Shown one piece after another: positions 25,104 to 34,116 of a stretch of DNA of 64,000 nt (the stretch's first letter is position 1; the number at the start of each line of letters is the position of its first letter). A program made the position numbers and the translations under genes. This DNA comes from Shimia sp047124445. GTDB lineage: Bacteria; Pseudomonadota; Alphaproteobacteria; Rhodobacterales; Rhodobacteraceae. The notes beneath the pieces are model-generated. The model was not told the DNA's origin. It worked only from the letters and a program-made list of their open reading frames with translations, and made no database searches. Location of the stretch: contig NZ_CP138921.1 of assembly GCF_047124445.1 (NCBI RefSeq), positions 3,286,001 to 3,350,000 of the forward strand, written 5' to 3'.

Positions 25104-25552
25104 TGGTCGATCTCCTCTACTTGATCGAGATAGGCGCCATAGCCTTCCGCCTCCATATCGGCGCGGTGCACAAACCGCAACGAAGCGGAGTTGATGCAGT
25201 AGCGCAGCCCGCCGCGATCCTGGGGACCATCGGGGAAGACATGGCCGAGGTGGCTGTCACCATGTTTGGAGCGCACTTCGGTGCGGATCATGCCGTGGGT
25301 GCTGTCGTGATGTTCGGTGACGTGGGCGGACTCAATCGGCTTGGTGAAGCTGGGCCAGCCGCAGCCGCTTTCGTATTTGTCGGAGCTGGCAAAGAGCGGC
25401 TCGCCGGAGACCACGTCGACATAAATGCCGGGCTCTTTGTTGTACAAGAGTTTGCCGGAGCCGGGGCGTTCGGTGCCGTTTTCCTGAGTGACCCAGAATT
25501 GCTCGTCGGTGAGGGTGGCGATCACATCGGTGTCGCGGGTGTATTTGGTCAT
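25100..25552 (-). CDS. msrB: Peptide methionine sulfoxide reductase B
   Basis: A 150-residue enzyme for the R-epimer of methionine sulfoxide. Catalytic Cys119 is in RYCINSASLRF and the recycling Cys64 in SGCGWPSF; RSKHGDSHLGHVF is intact. The two CxxC zinc pairs found in many MsrB proteins are absent: these two are the only cysteines, so this is a zinc-free form. First gene of the msrBA operon. Confidence 0.96.
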   Translation of the reverse strand: MTKYTRDTDVIATLTDEQFWVTQENGTERPGSGKLLYNKEPGIYVDVVSGEPLFASSDKYESGCGWPSFTKPIESAHVTEHHDSTHGMIRTEVRSKHGDSHLGHVFPDGPQDRGGLRYCINSASLRFVHRADMEAEGYGAYLDQVEEIDQ

Positions 25553-25640
25553 GCGCGTCTCCTTCCCTTGGCCGCTTGAGTTGCGGGGCCAAGTGTCCTG
25601 TGTTCAGGCATATGGGAGGATACGGGGGTTTGAAAAGAGG

Positions 25641-25682
25641 GGATCACGCCGACGTGTCGCGGTGCAACATTTGGCGTGATCC
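25641..25682 (-). terminator. Terminator of the ccdA-thioredoxin operon
   Basis: GGATCACGCC (25641-25650) and GGCGTGATCC (25673-25682) form a perfect 10-bp stem with a 22-nt loop, starting 7 bp after the thioredoxin stop. In the direction of transcription it is followed by CCTCTTTTC, a modest U-rich tail. Confidence 0.7.
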
Positions 25683-25689
25683 GAAAAGC

Positions 25690-26097
25690 TTAGGCCGTGG
25701 CGGCGGTCAAGGCCGTGTCCAGAAGGTCTTTGATCTTGGATTTGTTGGTACCCGCAACGATGCGGCCAAGTTCTTGGTCCCCTTTGAGCACCACCAAGGT
25801 GGAGCGACGTGGGATTTTCAAAGTGCGGGCCAGCTCGGAGTTGCTGTGTTGGTCCCAGTCGACATTGATGAAGGTGATGGCGTTGCCGTAGGCGGGGTTG
25901 GACTGTTTGAGCGCGTTGATGGCGCGTTCCTGTGCGGCGCAGGTGGTGCACCAGTCGGTTTTGAAATCAAGAAACACGGTGTCGCCTGCGGCGAGGTGTT
26001 TTTTCACAAGACCCGGGGTGAAGTCGTTGGCGGCGCGGGCAGCCATGGGCAGGGCCAGCGTGGCGGCAACGGAGGCAAGGAAAGTGCGACGGTGCAT
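25690..26097 (-). CDS. Tat-exported thioredoxin-family protein
   Basis: A 135-residue protein with a twin-arginine-type leader (HRRTFL, then a hydrophobic stretch ending AARA at residue 22) and a thioredoxin domain with active site C50-T-T-C53 in FKTDWCTTCAAQ. The start at 26097 has AGGAG upstream; the frame stays open far further but only in the shadow of ccdA. It lies 14 bp after a CcdA-like gene, so it probably receives electrons across the membrane from that protein and reduces a periplasmic disulfide. SoxW-like and DsbE-like roles are alternatives. Confidence 0.87.
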   Translation of the reverse strand: MHRRTFLASVAATLALPMAARAANDFTPGLVKKHLAAGDTVFLDFKTDWCTTCAAQERAINALKQSNPAYGNAITFINVDWDQHSNSELARTLKIPRRSTLVVLKGDQELGRIVAGTNKSKIKDLLDTALTAATA

Positions 26098-26111
26098 GAG
26101 GGGAACTCCTT

Positions 26112-26825
26112 TTAAAGGGCAACAGAGAGATCGAGCAGCCATGGGGGCAGGACGCCCAAGAGCCAGATTTCGATCATGTGGTGGACATTGAAAAACAGCG
26201 CGAGGCCGGTGAGGAAGAAGACGCCGCCAAGGATGGGGCGGGATTTGGCAGCAATGGCGCGCAGGGTGGCTTGGTGCTTTCCAAGGGCTGAGCGAGCGCC
26301 GTAGCCAAGGCCGAGGATCAGTGTGGAGACGCCAGCAGCAAAGGCGATCATGATGACGGTGGCGTGGGTGAGGCTTTCGCCTTGGGACGCCAGCGCGATG
26401 GCGCCGCCCAGTGTTGGACCGATGCAGGGGGACCAAACGAGACCAAGTAGCAGGCCGCCGAGGAACTGGCCTTGCAGGCTGGTGTGGTCTACCGCGTTGA
26501 GCGTGGTGTCGGCCGAAGCGGCGACGCCCGCGGTGGCGGTGGAGAAGGCGCTGGAGAATTGCGGGACCAGGAGCACCGCGCCAAAGCCCATCATCAAGAC
26601 GGCGCCAGCTTTGGCGAGGGTGTCCGGCGTGAGGCCGATGGCGTGGCCAAAGACGGTCACGGCCATGCCAAACACCACAAAGCTGAGGCTCATGCCGAGG
26701 GCCAAGACGGCGGGACCATGGCGGGAGGCTTGCAGCGCGCTGGTCAGCACGATGGGCAGCACCGGCACCACACAGGGGTTGATCAGGGTCAGCAGACCCG
26801 CGCCATATGCAAAGAGGTATTCCAT
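26112..26825 (-). CDS. CcdA-like cytochrome c biogenesis / thiol-reductant membrane protein
   Basis: A 237-residue, six-segment membrane protein of the DsbD/CcdA family, which moves electrons from cytoplasmic thioredoxin to periplasmic acceptors. The paired Cys are Cys18 in LINPCVVPVLP and Cys134 in VWSPCIGPTLGG, both next to conserved Pro. The start has an AGAGGGG site. It is followed directly by the exported thioredoxin, its likely partner. Confidence 0.92.
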   Translation of the reverse strand: MEYLFAYGAGLLTLINPCVVPVLPIVLTSALQASRHGPAVLALGMSLSFVVFGMAVTVFGHAIGLTPDTLAKAGAVLMMGFGAVLLVPQFSSAFSTATAGVAASADTTLNAVDHTSLQGQFLGGLLLGLVWSPCIGPTLGGAIALASQGESLTHATVIMIAFAAGVSTLILGLGYGARSALGKHQATLRAIAAKSRPILGGVFFLTGLALFFNVHHMIEIWLLGVLPPWLLDLSVAL

Positions 26826-26882
26826 GCCCCTCTTGTGCCAAGTGCTGTGCGGGGTGTCATCTCAAACAGCGGTGACGCGGGA

Positions 26883-27758
26883 TCACTTGGCCGTGTGTGA
26901 TTGTTTCGAAAGCTGCACGGCGAGGATGCCGGCGCAGATCACCGCGACGCCGAAGATGTCCCAGAAGCCGAGCTTTTCCCCAAGGATCATGGCGGCGATG
27001 GCGACGCCGAAGAAAGGGTTGAGGAAGTGGAAGGTGGCGGCTTTGACCGCGCCGATGCGGGCCACAAGCGCAAACCAGATCCATGTGGCGAAGAGGCCCG
27101 GCGCGAAGATGGTGTAGATGAAGGCGGTCAGCATCTTGGGGTTCCAGTTGACCGCCCAAGTTTCAAACGCCAGCGAGGCGAAGACAAGCGCGATGGAGCC
27201 GACCAGCATTTGCAAGCCCACAATCATCATCACGTTGCCACCGGATGAGGCATTGCTGACGGAGAGCGTGGCAATGGCAAGGGCCAAAGCGCCAATCACG
27301 CAGAGCATGACACCAAAGAGGTCCACGCCTTGCCCCATGCGGTTGGCCATGATCATCACGACGCCGCCAAACCCCAGCACGAGGCCAGACACGGCCATTT
27401 TGCTGAGTTTTTCTCCTTTGGCAGCCCAACCGAGCAAGGCCACAATCAACGGCATGGTGGAGGCGATGATGGAGGCGAGGGAGGCCTCGATTGTGGTCAT
27501 CGCGGTGAAGTAGAGACCAAGGTAGAGCGCGTTTTGGCAGAGGCCAAAGATGATGGTGGCGCGCCATTGCGCGGGCGTGAGGTGCCAGCTTTGCCCCAAG
27601 GCGCGGGCGATGATCACGCCGATGGTACCAGCAATGGCAAAGCGCAGGGCGGAGATCATCAATGGCGGCGCGTCAGCCACAATGATGCGGGCGGAGGTGA
27701 AGGCAGAAGACCAGATCAGGGCAAAGAGCAGCCCCATGCCAATTGCGCGGATGTCCAT
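26883..27758 (-). CDS. EamA/DMT-family transporter
   Basis: A 291-residue protein with ten hydrophobic segments arranged as two EamA repeats, as in drug/metabolite exporters. The second repeat ends with LNPFFGVAIAAMILGEKLGFWDI, a typical DMT signature. Cargo is unknown. It is transcribed alone, 57 bp upstream of ccdA in the same direction. Confidence 0.9.
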   Translation of the reverse strand: MDIRAIGMGLLFALIWSSAFTSARIIVADAPPLMISALRFAIAGTIGVIIARALGQSWHLTPAQWRATIIFGLCQNALYLGLYFTAMTTIEASLASIIASTMPLIVALLGWAAKGEKLSKMAVSGLVLGFGGVVMIMANRMGQGVDLFGVMLCVIGALALAIATLSVSNASSGGNVMMIVGLQMLVGSIALVFASLAFETWAVNWNPKMLTAFIYTIFAPGLFATWIWFALVARIGAVKAATFHFLNPFFGVAIAAMILGEKLGFWDIFGVAVICAGILAVQLSKQSHTAK

Positions 27759-27848
27759 GGTGCCTGCCTCAAGTGATTGCTTTGTGAAGATGTTCGCTGG
27801 CGCGATCTAAACGCAACAGCACGCGGGCTGCAAGCATAGGTTTAGCGG

Positions 27849-28913
27849 TTAGGCTTTGGCGCGCTTGAGGAGGCTGCGCAGGCCTCGACGGCGGCGTTCA
27901 CGTTTCTGCGGATCAAGCGGGAAGAAGGCGTCCACCACGATGTAGGCCACCAGCACAAAGATCAGCGCGTTGCCGATTTGCACAAGACGGTCGATCATTT
28001 TCACGTCGGCGTCTTTGCCAAAGGGTGCGATGGAGCCGCCAAACAAGATCACTGTGGTCGTTAGCGCTGTGCCGCCCATGGAGGCATCTGGGCGGTCTGA
28101 GATGAACCAGTAGGACAGCAGGAATGCAGCCACGGCGAAGACCAGAAACGCGGTCAGCATCAGGGGCGCGATGACAGTGAGTTCGTAACAGGCAATGGCG
28201 ACCAGACCGCCGATGAAGTTGGCCTTCATCATGTTTTTGGCCACGATGGGACCAGCGGCAGTGGCAGCGGAGAGTTGTTGCGACAGGATGGCGACAAACA
28301 AAAGTGTCACCAGCGCGCCACTGCCCACAAGGTAGAAATAGATCGCAAAGGGGATGGTGACGAGCGACATGCGCAGTACCAATCGGTTGGGATCATAGTG
28401 CGGCGCGTCGGGTTTGGCGGCGGCTGCCGCGCCTTGGGGCGTAGGGGGAAAGAAGTGGAACATTGCCACGGTCCAGAGCCACGCCAGAACAAGGTTGATG
28501 GGGATCCAGATCACCAGAACCAGCGCGAGGTCCTGAGAGGTGAGCACCAGAGTTGGCAACATCAGCGCGGCCATGAGGGCCAGCACAACGCTGAGCATAC
28601 CTGCGCCCTTCGTGGACCAGTAGAAACAGGTCGCCACGGCGAGTGCGAGGGCCATGAGAAAGGCCACCGGGTAGGGTGCCAACGCGGTGGAGAAGACCCA
28701 GGAAGCGACCAGAAACACCACCGCCTGCCGGAACAACGTGCGGATGGCGATGGGCGGCATCGGGCCGGGGGCTTGCAGGAAAAGCACCGTGAAGACGGTG
28801 AAAATGGTTGCCAGAGGCCAGCCGATCAGGATGGCAAGCGCAAAGCTGCCGGACACGCCGGTTGCCAAGCGCAAGCCACGCCGTTCAAGGGCTGGGTCGA
28901 CCTCAATAGGCAT
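27849..28913 (-). CDS. DUF2955 membrane protein (FUSC-like)
   Basis: A 354-residue protein with about ten hydrophobic segments in two sets separated by a short soluble loop (PTPQGAAAAAKPDAPHYD). It matches the DUF2955 group related to FUSC/aromatic-acid exporter proteins. It overlaps the end of the HlyD-type gene by 11 nt. Together with that adaptor and the AI-2E-family protein it forms a three-gene operon. By analogy with AaeAB, the HlyD adaptor plus this protein could export small aromatic or toxic acids. Confidence 0.82.
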   Translation of the reverse strand: MPIEVDPALERRGLRLATGVSGSFALAILIGWPLATIFTVFTVLFLQAPGPMPPIAIRTLFRQAVVFLVASWVFSTALAPYPVAFLMALALAVATCFYWSTKGAGMLSVVLALMAALMLPTLVLTSQDLALVLVIWIPINLVLAWLWTVAMFHFFPPTPQGAAAAAKPDAPHYDPNRLVLRMSLVTIPFAIYFYLVGSGALVTLLFVAILSQQLSAATAAGPIVAKNMMKANFIGGLVAIACYELTVIAPLMLTAFLVFAVAAFLLSYWFISDRPDASMGGTALTTTVILFGGSIAPFGKDADVKMIDRLVQIGNALIFVLVAYIVVDAFFPLDPQKRERRRRGLRSLLKRAKA

Positions 28914-29967
28914 AAGACAGCCAGGACACCATTTTGATGTACACGCGGCCCACCAGATTCAGGAAGGCGTTGTCGTTGGTGTAGACAATCACATCCGCCT
29001 GTCCGTTCACGTTAAACCGCACGTCGTCGGTTTCGTCGCCTTCGGTGTAGCCGGGCAGGATGATGCGCAGAGCAAAACGTTGGGGATCGCGTAGCCAGCC
29101 ATTGGCACGTGGGATTTCTGTGGGTTCACCCGGCTTGCTTTTGGTGCCGTCGGAGCTGGCGGCGCTGAGGCTGACCACCTCCCCTTTGAAGATTTTGCCG
29201 GGGTGCATGTCAAGCACCACATCCACCGGGTCGCCTTTTTTTACGTTGCCGAGGTTGTTTTCGGTCAAATAGGCCTCGACCCAGACGTTGCTGGCGTCGA
29301 TGAAGGTCATCAGGCTTTGGCCGGCTTTGGCGTAGTTGCCCTCCGCGATGTCCAGATCGGAGAGCACACCGCGGGCGGGGGCCTCAAGTTCGGTCCAGCT
29401 GAGTTTGAGCTCCGCATCTGCCAGTTTGGCCAGGGCGGCCTGAATGCGCGGGTTGTCGGCGCCGGTGCTGCCGAGCGCTTTCTGTTCGCTTTCCAGATCG
29501 GCTTGCGCCTGCTCCAGCTCGGATTCCGCATCCGCCAGACGGCGACGGGCTTCGTCCGCTTTGGCGATGGCAATCAGACCTTTTTCTTCCAGCTCAAACA
29601 CACGGGCGGATTGCAGGCGTTCGGTTTCCAGGTCGGTCTGTGCACGGGTCACGCGGGTTTGGGCGCTGCTGACGTCGGCGCTGTCGGCACCCACGTCTTG
29701 AGTCGCGCGTTCCAGTTCGGCCTCGGCGCTTTGCTTCTGGATTTCAAACTGGCGTGCGTCGATGCGGGCGATCACCGTGCCCGCTTCGACAATCTCGCCG
29801 TTTTCGGCGTTGATCTCGATGACCGTGCCGGACACCTGTGGGGTGACCGGCGTGATGATCGCTTTTACGCGTGCGTTGGACGTGAAGGGGGTGATGCGGT
29901 CCGCGGCGAGGTACCAGGCCACGACAATGAACAGCAGAGCCAGGATGCTCCAGAAGGTGCGTTTCAT
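28903..29967 (-). CDS. HlyD-family membrane-fusion (periplasmic adaptor) protein
   Basis: A 354-residue adaptor. One N-terminal membrane anchor (about residues 5-22) is followed by a split biotinyl-lipoyl domain (TPQVSGTVIEINAENGEIVEAG), a long coiled coil rich in Glu, Ala and Gln (about 75-165), and a beta-barrel with ASNVWVEAYLTENNLGNVKKGDPV. It would bridge an inner-membrane transporter to an outer-membrane channel. The start overlaps the upstream AI-2E-family gene by 4 nt. No TolC-type gene is nearby. Confidence 0.92.
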   Translation of the reverse strand: MKRTFWSILALLFIVVAWYLAADRITPFTSNARVKAIITPVTPQVSGTVIEINAENGEIVEAGTVIARIDARQFEIQKQSAEAELERATQDVGADSADVSSAQTRVTRAQTDLETERLQSARVFELEEKGLIAIAKADEARRRLADAESELEQAQADLESEQKALGSTGADNPRIQAALAKLADAELKLSWTELEAPARGVLSDLDIAEGNYAKAGQSLMTFIDASNVWVEAYLTENNLGNVKKGDPVDVVLDMHPGKIFKGEVVSLSAASSDGTKSKPGEPTEIPRANGWLRDPQRFALRIILPGYTEGDETDDVRFNVNGQADVIVYTNDNAFLNLVGRVYIKMVSWLSYAY

Positions 29968-31049
29968 TTCCGGGCTTCCTCCAGCGCTTCGGCGTCCGCT
30001 TCGATTTCTTCAGCCACGTCGGCCTCCATCCAAGCAACCACAAGTTCATAGAAAACCGACAGGATCACGGGGCCAACAAAGATGCCGATCAGGCCGCCGG
30101 AGAGCACGCCGCCGATGACGCCCACCAAGATCACGAGAATCGGGGTGTTGAGGCCTTTGGCGATGAAGATCGGGCGCAGGAAGTTGTCCATCAGCATCAA
30201 TGGAATCATGATGGCGGTGAACAGAAGCGCGGCACCGGTACCCATGGAGCCCCAGGCCCAGATCACCAGCGGGATCACCACGAGGGTGGGGCCAACCTGG
30301 ATGATGCCAAGGATAAGCACAACAACGGCCAAAGGACCGGCGGCTTCGATGCCAAAGAGCATCATGACGATGCCCATGAGGCCAGCCTGCAGCGCAGCCA
30401 CACCCAGCACGCCGCGAGACACGTTGCGCACAGTGGCGGCGGCCATTTCGACAAACTCACCGCCTTTGGGGGCAAAGACTCGGTTGCCAAATTTCTGCAC
30501 CATCTCGCCAAGCTTTGGTCCGGGGGAGAGCATCATGCCCATGACAATCACGGACAGCGCCATGGCGAGCAGTTGGAAGCTCAGCCCCGCAACAGCGCCG
30601 CCGATGGTCGAGGCAAAGCCCAACACAACATCGCCGTAACGCTCCAAAGCGAGGGCGAGGTTGTTGTTAAACAGGTTCCAGATTTCGGTGGCCTTGGGGC
30701 CGACAAGGGCGATCTCGCTGAGCCCTTCTGGCGCTGGTGGTAGGTCAAGCTTGCCAGTTTGCAGTTTGTCGCTGAGTTCGTTGAAATGGGCAAAGAAGCT
30801 GCTGACCGAGGCCCAGAGCGGGCCGATGGTGAGCGCAAGACCCAGCAGGGTGATCAGGGTGGAAGCCAATCCGCGACGGCCGCCAAGTTTGCTCGAGAGC
30901 CAGTCAAATAAGGGGTATACCGCCACAGCCAGAATGATGGCCCAGACCACAATGCCGGAGAGCGGCAGGATGATGGTGAAGGCGGCGAAGGCAAACACAC
31001 CGAGGAACAGAAGGCGAATGCCCAGATCAATCAAACGTCTTTCATCCAT
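29964..31049 (-). CDS. AI-2E family transporter (PerM type)
   Basis: A 361-residue membrane protein with hydrophobic segments at the N-terminus, a central amphipathic stretch (about 85-140) and a C-terminal block containing GPTLVVIPLVIWAWGSMG and GVIGGVLSGGLIGIFVGPVIL, the last being the hallmark of the AI-2E/PerM family. The family includes the E. coli AI-2 exporter TqsA and Na+/H+ antiporters, so cargo is uncertain. The C-terminus is acidic and Glu/Ala-rich. First gene of the three-gene operon with HlyD and DUF2955. Confidence 0.9.
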   Translation of the reverse strand: MDERRLIDLGIRLLFLGVFAFAAFTIILPLSGIVVWAIILAVAVYPLFDWLSSKLGGRRGLASTLITLLGLALTIGPLWASVSSFFAHFNELSDKLQTGKLDLPPAPEGLSEIALVGPKATEIWNLFNNNLALALERYGDVVLGFASTIGGAVAGLSFQLLAMALSVIVMGMMLSPGPKLGEMVQKFGNRVFAPKGGEFVEMAAATVRNVSRGVLGVAALQAGLMGIVMMLFGIEAAGPLAVVVLILGIIQVGPTLVVIPLVIWAWGSMGTGAALLFTAIMIPLMLMDNFLRPIFIAKGLNTPILVILVGVIGGVLSGGLIGIFVGPVILSVFYELVVAWMEADVAEEIEADAEALEEARK

Positions 31050-31163
31050 ATCGAGTACTTCCCAAATTGTTCAAATTCCGCGTAGGCTGGCCTGAAATTG
31101 TGGCTTATGCGGTTGTTATGGCGGCATCTTTGCACAGCCAGAGGTGATTTGAGGAATAAAAAA

Positions 31164-31820
31164 GTGAATGGCAACAGTGAAATTTTAGCGCCCGAGGGGT
31201 TCTTCCAGAAACATCGCTGGTCAATTTTGTTGGGTCTATTGGTGCTTTTGATGCTGCTGGATGGATTGGATGACCGTTATGGCTGGGCCAGCACGGCCGG
31301 GTTGTGGGGGCTGAGTTTCTTGTTTCTTGGGGTTGTTGGCGCCACCGAGCGCAACACGTTTCTGCGGATCACCATGGCGGTGCCGGTGATGGCCTGGTTT
31401 GTGCTGCTGATTATGGCGGAGTTTTTCGGCATGACGGTGAATGGCGGGCTCTATGCCTTGGCGGCGCTCATGCTGTTTGGCTCGATGATCATCAGTTTTC
31501 GTCAGCTGTTTGCGCCGGTGCATTCGGAATATGAGCGGCTGTCCAGTGGGGTGTTTGGCTATTTGCTGATCGCGATGTTGTGGGGGTTGGCATATTGGCG
31601 GATTGAGGCGGCCTTTCCCGGGTCGTTCAACATGCCTGAGGATATTGCCGGTCAGAAAGCCGGGTTCGTGTATTTCTCGATGATCACCATGACCACGGTG
31701 GGCTATGGCGAGATCACTCCGGCAGTGAGCCTGACGCGTATCATGACCGGGATGCAGGCGATTGTGGGCACGATGTTTGTCGCCATCTTCATTGGCCGCA
31801 TCGTGGGGCGTTTGAAATGA
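31164..31820 (+). CDS. Potassium-channel-family protein
   Basis: A 218-residue membrane protein with five to six hydrophobic segments, a pore loop carrying the K+ selectivity filter TVGYGE (in MTTTVGYGEITPAVS) and a last segment MQAIVGTMFVAIFIGRIVG. The GTG start at 31164 with GAGGA at 31151-31155 is preferred over upstream ATG codons, whose encoded residues are basic and non-membrane. No regulatory RCK domain follows. The stop overlaps the following VOC gene by 4 nt. Confidence 0.85.
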   Translation: MNGNSEILAPEGFFQKHRWSILLGLLVLLMLLDGLDDRYGWASTAGLWGLSFLFLGVVGATERNTFLRITMAVPVMAWFVLLIMAEFFGMTVNGGLYALAALMLFGSMIISFRQLFAPVHSEYERLSSGVFGYLLIAMLWGLAYWRIEAAFPGSFNMPEDIAGQKAGFVYFSMITMTTVGYGEITPAVSLTRIMTGMQAIVGTMFVAIFIGRIVGRLK

Positions 31821-32200
31821 CGGACGTCACAGGGCAGGTCACCTGGGTATATACCGAGAAGCTGGAAACGGCGGCGGGGTTTTATCGGGATGTTTTGCGC
31901 CTGCCAGTGCTGCGCGATGCGGGCAGTGCGCTGATTTTCGAGACGGCACCCGGTGCGCGGTTGGGGCTGTGTGAGGCCTTTGACGGGCGGGTCGTGGAGC
32001 CGAAAGGCAGCATGATCACGCTGTTGGTGGCGGATCGCGCGGTGGTGGATGACTGGTATGCGCGGGTGACGGGGGCTGGGGAGGCTGTGCGTGGCGCGCC
32101 GGAAGTTTTGGAGCGGTTCGGGATCTACAGTTTCTTTTGCGAAGACCCGAATGGCTATCAGGTTGAGGTGCAGTGCTTTTTGGATGAGGCGCCGGAGTAG
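31817..32200 (+). CDS. VOC-superfamily (glyoxalase-fold) protein
   Basis: A 127-residue protein with the paired beta-alpha-beta-beta-beta modules of the VOC fold. VTWVYTEKLETAAGFYRDVLRLP opens the first module, and YSFFCEDPNGYQVEVQCFL closes the second with the usual Glu. Members are metal-dependent lyases, dioxygenases or resistance proteins; no specific activity can be assigned. It is translationally coupled to the channel gene. Confidence 0.87.
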   Translation: MTDVTGQVTWVYTEKLETAAGFYRDVLRLPVLRDAGSALIFETAPGARLGLCEAFDGRVVEPKGSMITLLVADRAVVDDWYARVTGAGEAVRGAPEVLERFGIYSFFCEDPNGYQVEVQCFLDEAPE

Positions 32201-32333
32201 GTACGCGCCGCCAAAAGCGCTTCCCATGTTAAGGGAGTGTGGCTTTGGCGAGGCGTCACGCCGCATTCGCGCGCTGCTGACTTCCCCCTTGGCGGCAAAG
32301 GCGCTACAGGTGCGGTGAAACGGGAGTTGCCGC

Positions 32334-33440
32334 ATGTCGATGAATAGCTTTGGACATCTTTTTCGCGTCACCACTTGGGGTGAGAGCCACGGGCCTGCGC
32401 TGGGCGCGACGGTGGATGGGTGCCCTCCGGGGGTGCCGGTGGATGAGGCGATGTTGCAGCATTGGCTGGACAAGCGCCGCCCCGGTCAGAACAAGAACAC
32501 CACACAGCGCAATGAGCCTGATGCGGTGAAAATCCTGTCCGGTGTGTTTGAGGGTAAAACCACCGGCACGTCGATCCAGTTGATGATCGAAAACACCGAT
32601 CAGCGCAGCCGGGATTATGGCGAGATCAGCCAGACCTTCCGTCCGGGCCACGCAGACATCACCTATCACATGAAATACGGCAATCGTGATTATCGCGGCG
32701 GCGGGCGCAGCTCTGCCCGTGAAACCGCCGCGCGTGTGGCCGCCGGTGGCATTGCGCGTGAGGCGATCAAGGCGATTGCGCCCAATCTTGAGATCAAAGG
32801 GTATATGACCAAGATGGGCGCGATGGAGATTGATCGCGAGAACTTCCATTGGGACGCGATTGACCGCAATGATTTCTGGATTCCGCAGGCGGCGGATGTG
32901 GCGCAGGAGTGGGAAGACTATCTTCAGGCGCTGCGCAAAGAGCATGACAGTGTGGGCGGCGTGATCGAAGTTGTGGCGCGCAATGTGCCTGCCGGGATCG
33001 GCGCGCCGATCTATGGCAAGCTCGACACTGATCTGGCGGCGGCGATGATGTCGATCAACGCCGTGAAAGGCGTGGAGATTGGCGAAGGCATGGCGGCGGC
33101 GGGGCTGAAGGGTTCCGAAAATGCCGATGAGATCTTCATGGGCAATGACGGCCAGCCGGTGTTCTCCTCCAACCATGCGGGCGGCATTCTGGGCGGGATT
33201 TCCACCGGTCAGGATGTGGTCGTGCGCTTTGCCGTGAAGCCGACCAGCTCGATCCTCACGCCACGCCAGTCGATCCGGATTGATGGCAGTCCAACCGAGG
33301 TGATCACCAAAGGTCGGCATGACCCCTGTGTGGGCATTCGTGCGGTGCCGGTGGGTGAGGCGATGATGGCCTGTGTGATCCTGGATCACCTGTTGCTGCA
33401 TCGCGGTCAGGTGGGCGAGAACCAAGGCAAGATTGGCTGA
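32334..33440 (+). CDS. aroC: Chorismate synthase
   Basis: A 368-residue FMN-dependent enzyme that converts 5-enolpyruvylshikimate-3-phosphate to chorismate, the last common step of aromatic amino acid synthesis. Signatures are GESHG (16-20), YRGGGRSSARETAARVAAGG and the Arg-rich FMN/substrate loop near RPGHADITYHMKYG. The ATG at 32334 has GGGAG at 32322-32326. The stop shares a base with the next start. Confidence 0.98.
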   Translation: MSMNSFGHLFRVTTWGESHGPALGATVDGCPPGVPVDEAMLQHWLDKRRPGQNKNTTQRNEPDAVKILSGVFEGKTTGTSIQLMIENTDQRSRDYGEISQTFRPGHADITYHMKYGNRDYRGGGRSSARETAARVAAGGIAREAIKAIAPNLEIKGYMTKMGAMEIDRENFHWDAIDRNDFWIPQAADVAQEWEDYLQALRKEHDSVGGVIEVVARNVPAGIGAPIYGKLDTDLAAAMMSINAVKGVEIGEGMAAAGLKGSENADEIFMGNDGQPVFSSNHAGGILGGISTGQDVVVRFAVKPTSSILTPRQSIRIDGSPTEVITKGRHDPCVGIRAVPVGEAMMACVILDHLLLHRGQVGENQGKIG

Positions 33441-34111
33441 TGCTGGACAGCGTTGATCTGAGCGACCTGAGAGGGGCTCTGCGCGCGGAAGCGGCGGAGC
33501 GCATGGCGCAGGACAGCGCGCATGATCTGGCGCATCTGGATCGGGTTTGGACAACGGCGCAGGCATTATCGGAGGCGGAAGGCGGGGCCGATTTGCGGGT
33601 GCTGCTGGGGGCGAGCTACCTGCATGATCTGGTGAACCTGCCCAAGGATTCGCCACACCGCGCGCGGGCCAGTACCATGGCAGCGAGTGCAGCGGCACCG
33701 ATTTTGCGCAGCCATGGCTTTACCAATCACGAGGTGGCAGCGGCGCAGCATGCAATTGCTACGCATAGTTTCTCTGCTGGCTTGAAGCCAAAGTCGTTGG
33801 AAGCGCGGATTTTGCGGGACGCCGACCGGCTAGACGCGCTGGGCGCGATTGGCATTGCGCGCACCTTTGCGGTGGGCGGGGCTTTGGGTCGGGCTTTGTA
33901 CGACGAGAACGACCCGTTTGCCGAACATCGCGCGCTTGATGACAGCGCCTGGGCGCTGGATCATTGGCCGGTGAAGTTGTTCCGGTTGTCAGAGGGCATG
34001 ATGACTCTGGCTGGCAAGCTGACAGCCCAAGAACGGGTGGCCGAAATGCGCGCCTATGCGCAGGTATTGGCAGGCGAACTGGGGCGTGTACTACCGGAGA
34101 GCTGGGCGTAG
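33440..34111 (+). CDS. HD-domain metal-dependent phosphohydrolase
   Basis: A 223-residue HD-superfamily protein. Likely metal ligands are His32 (AHLDRV), His62-Asp63 (SYLHDLVN) and an Asp near 127-129 (RDADRLDALG), in the YedJ/YfbR-like order H...HD...D. The family hydrolyses nucleotides or other phosphates; the substrate is not predictable. It overlaps the aroC stop by one base. Confidence 0.88.
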   Translation: MLDSVDLSDLRGALRAEAAERMAQDSAHDLAHLDRVWTTAQALSEAEGGADLRVLLGASYLHDLVNLPKDSPHRARASTMAASAAAPILRSHGFTNHEVAAAQHAIATHSFSAGLKPKSLEARILRDADRLDALGAIGIARTFAVGGALGRALYDENDPFAEHRALDDSAWALDHWPVKLFRLSEGMMTLAGKLTAQERVAEMRAYAQVLAGELGRVLPESWA

Positions 34112-34116
34112 CTTGC

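Noticed and set aside
25690..26841. A 383-residue reading that would fuse a long N-terminus to the thioredoxin
   Set aside because: The first two thirds are the out-of-frame shadow of ccdA. The Tat leader and AGGAG site at 26097 mark the true start.
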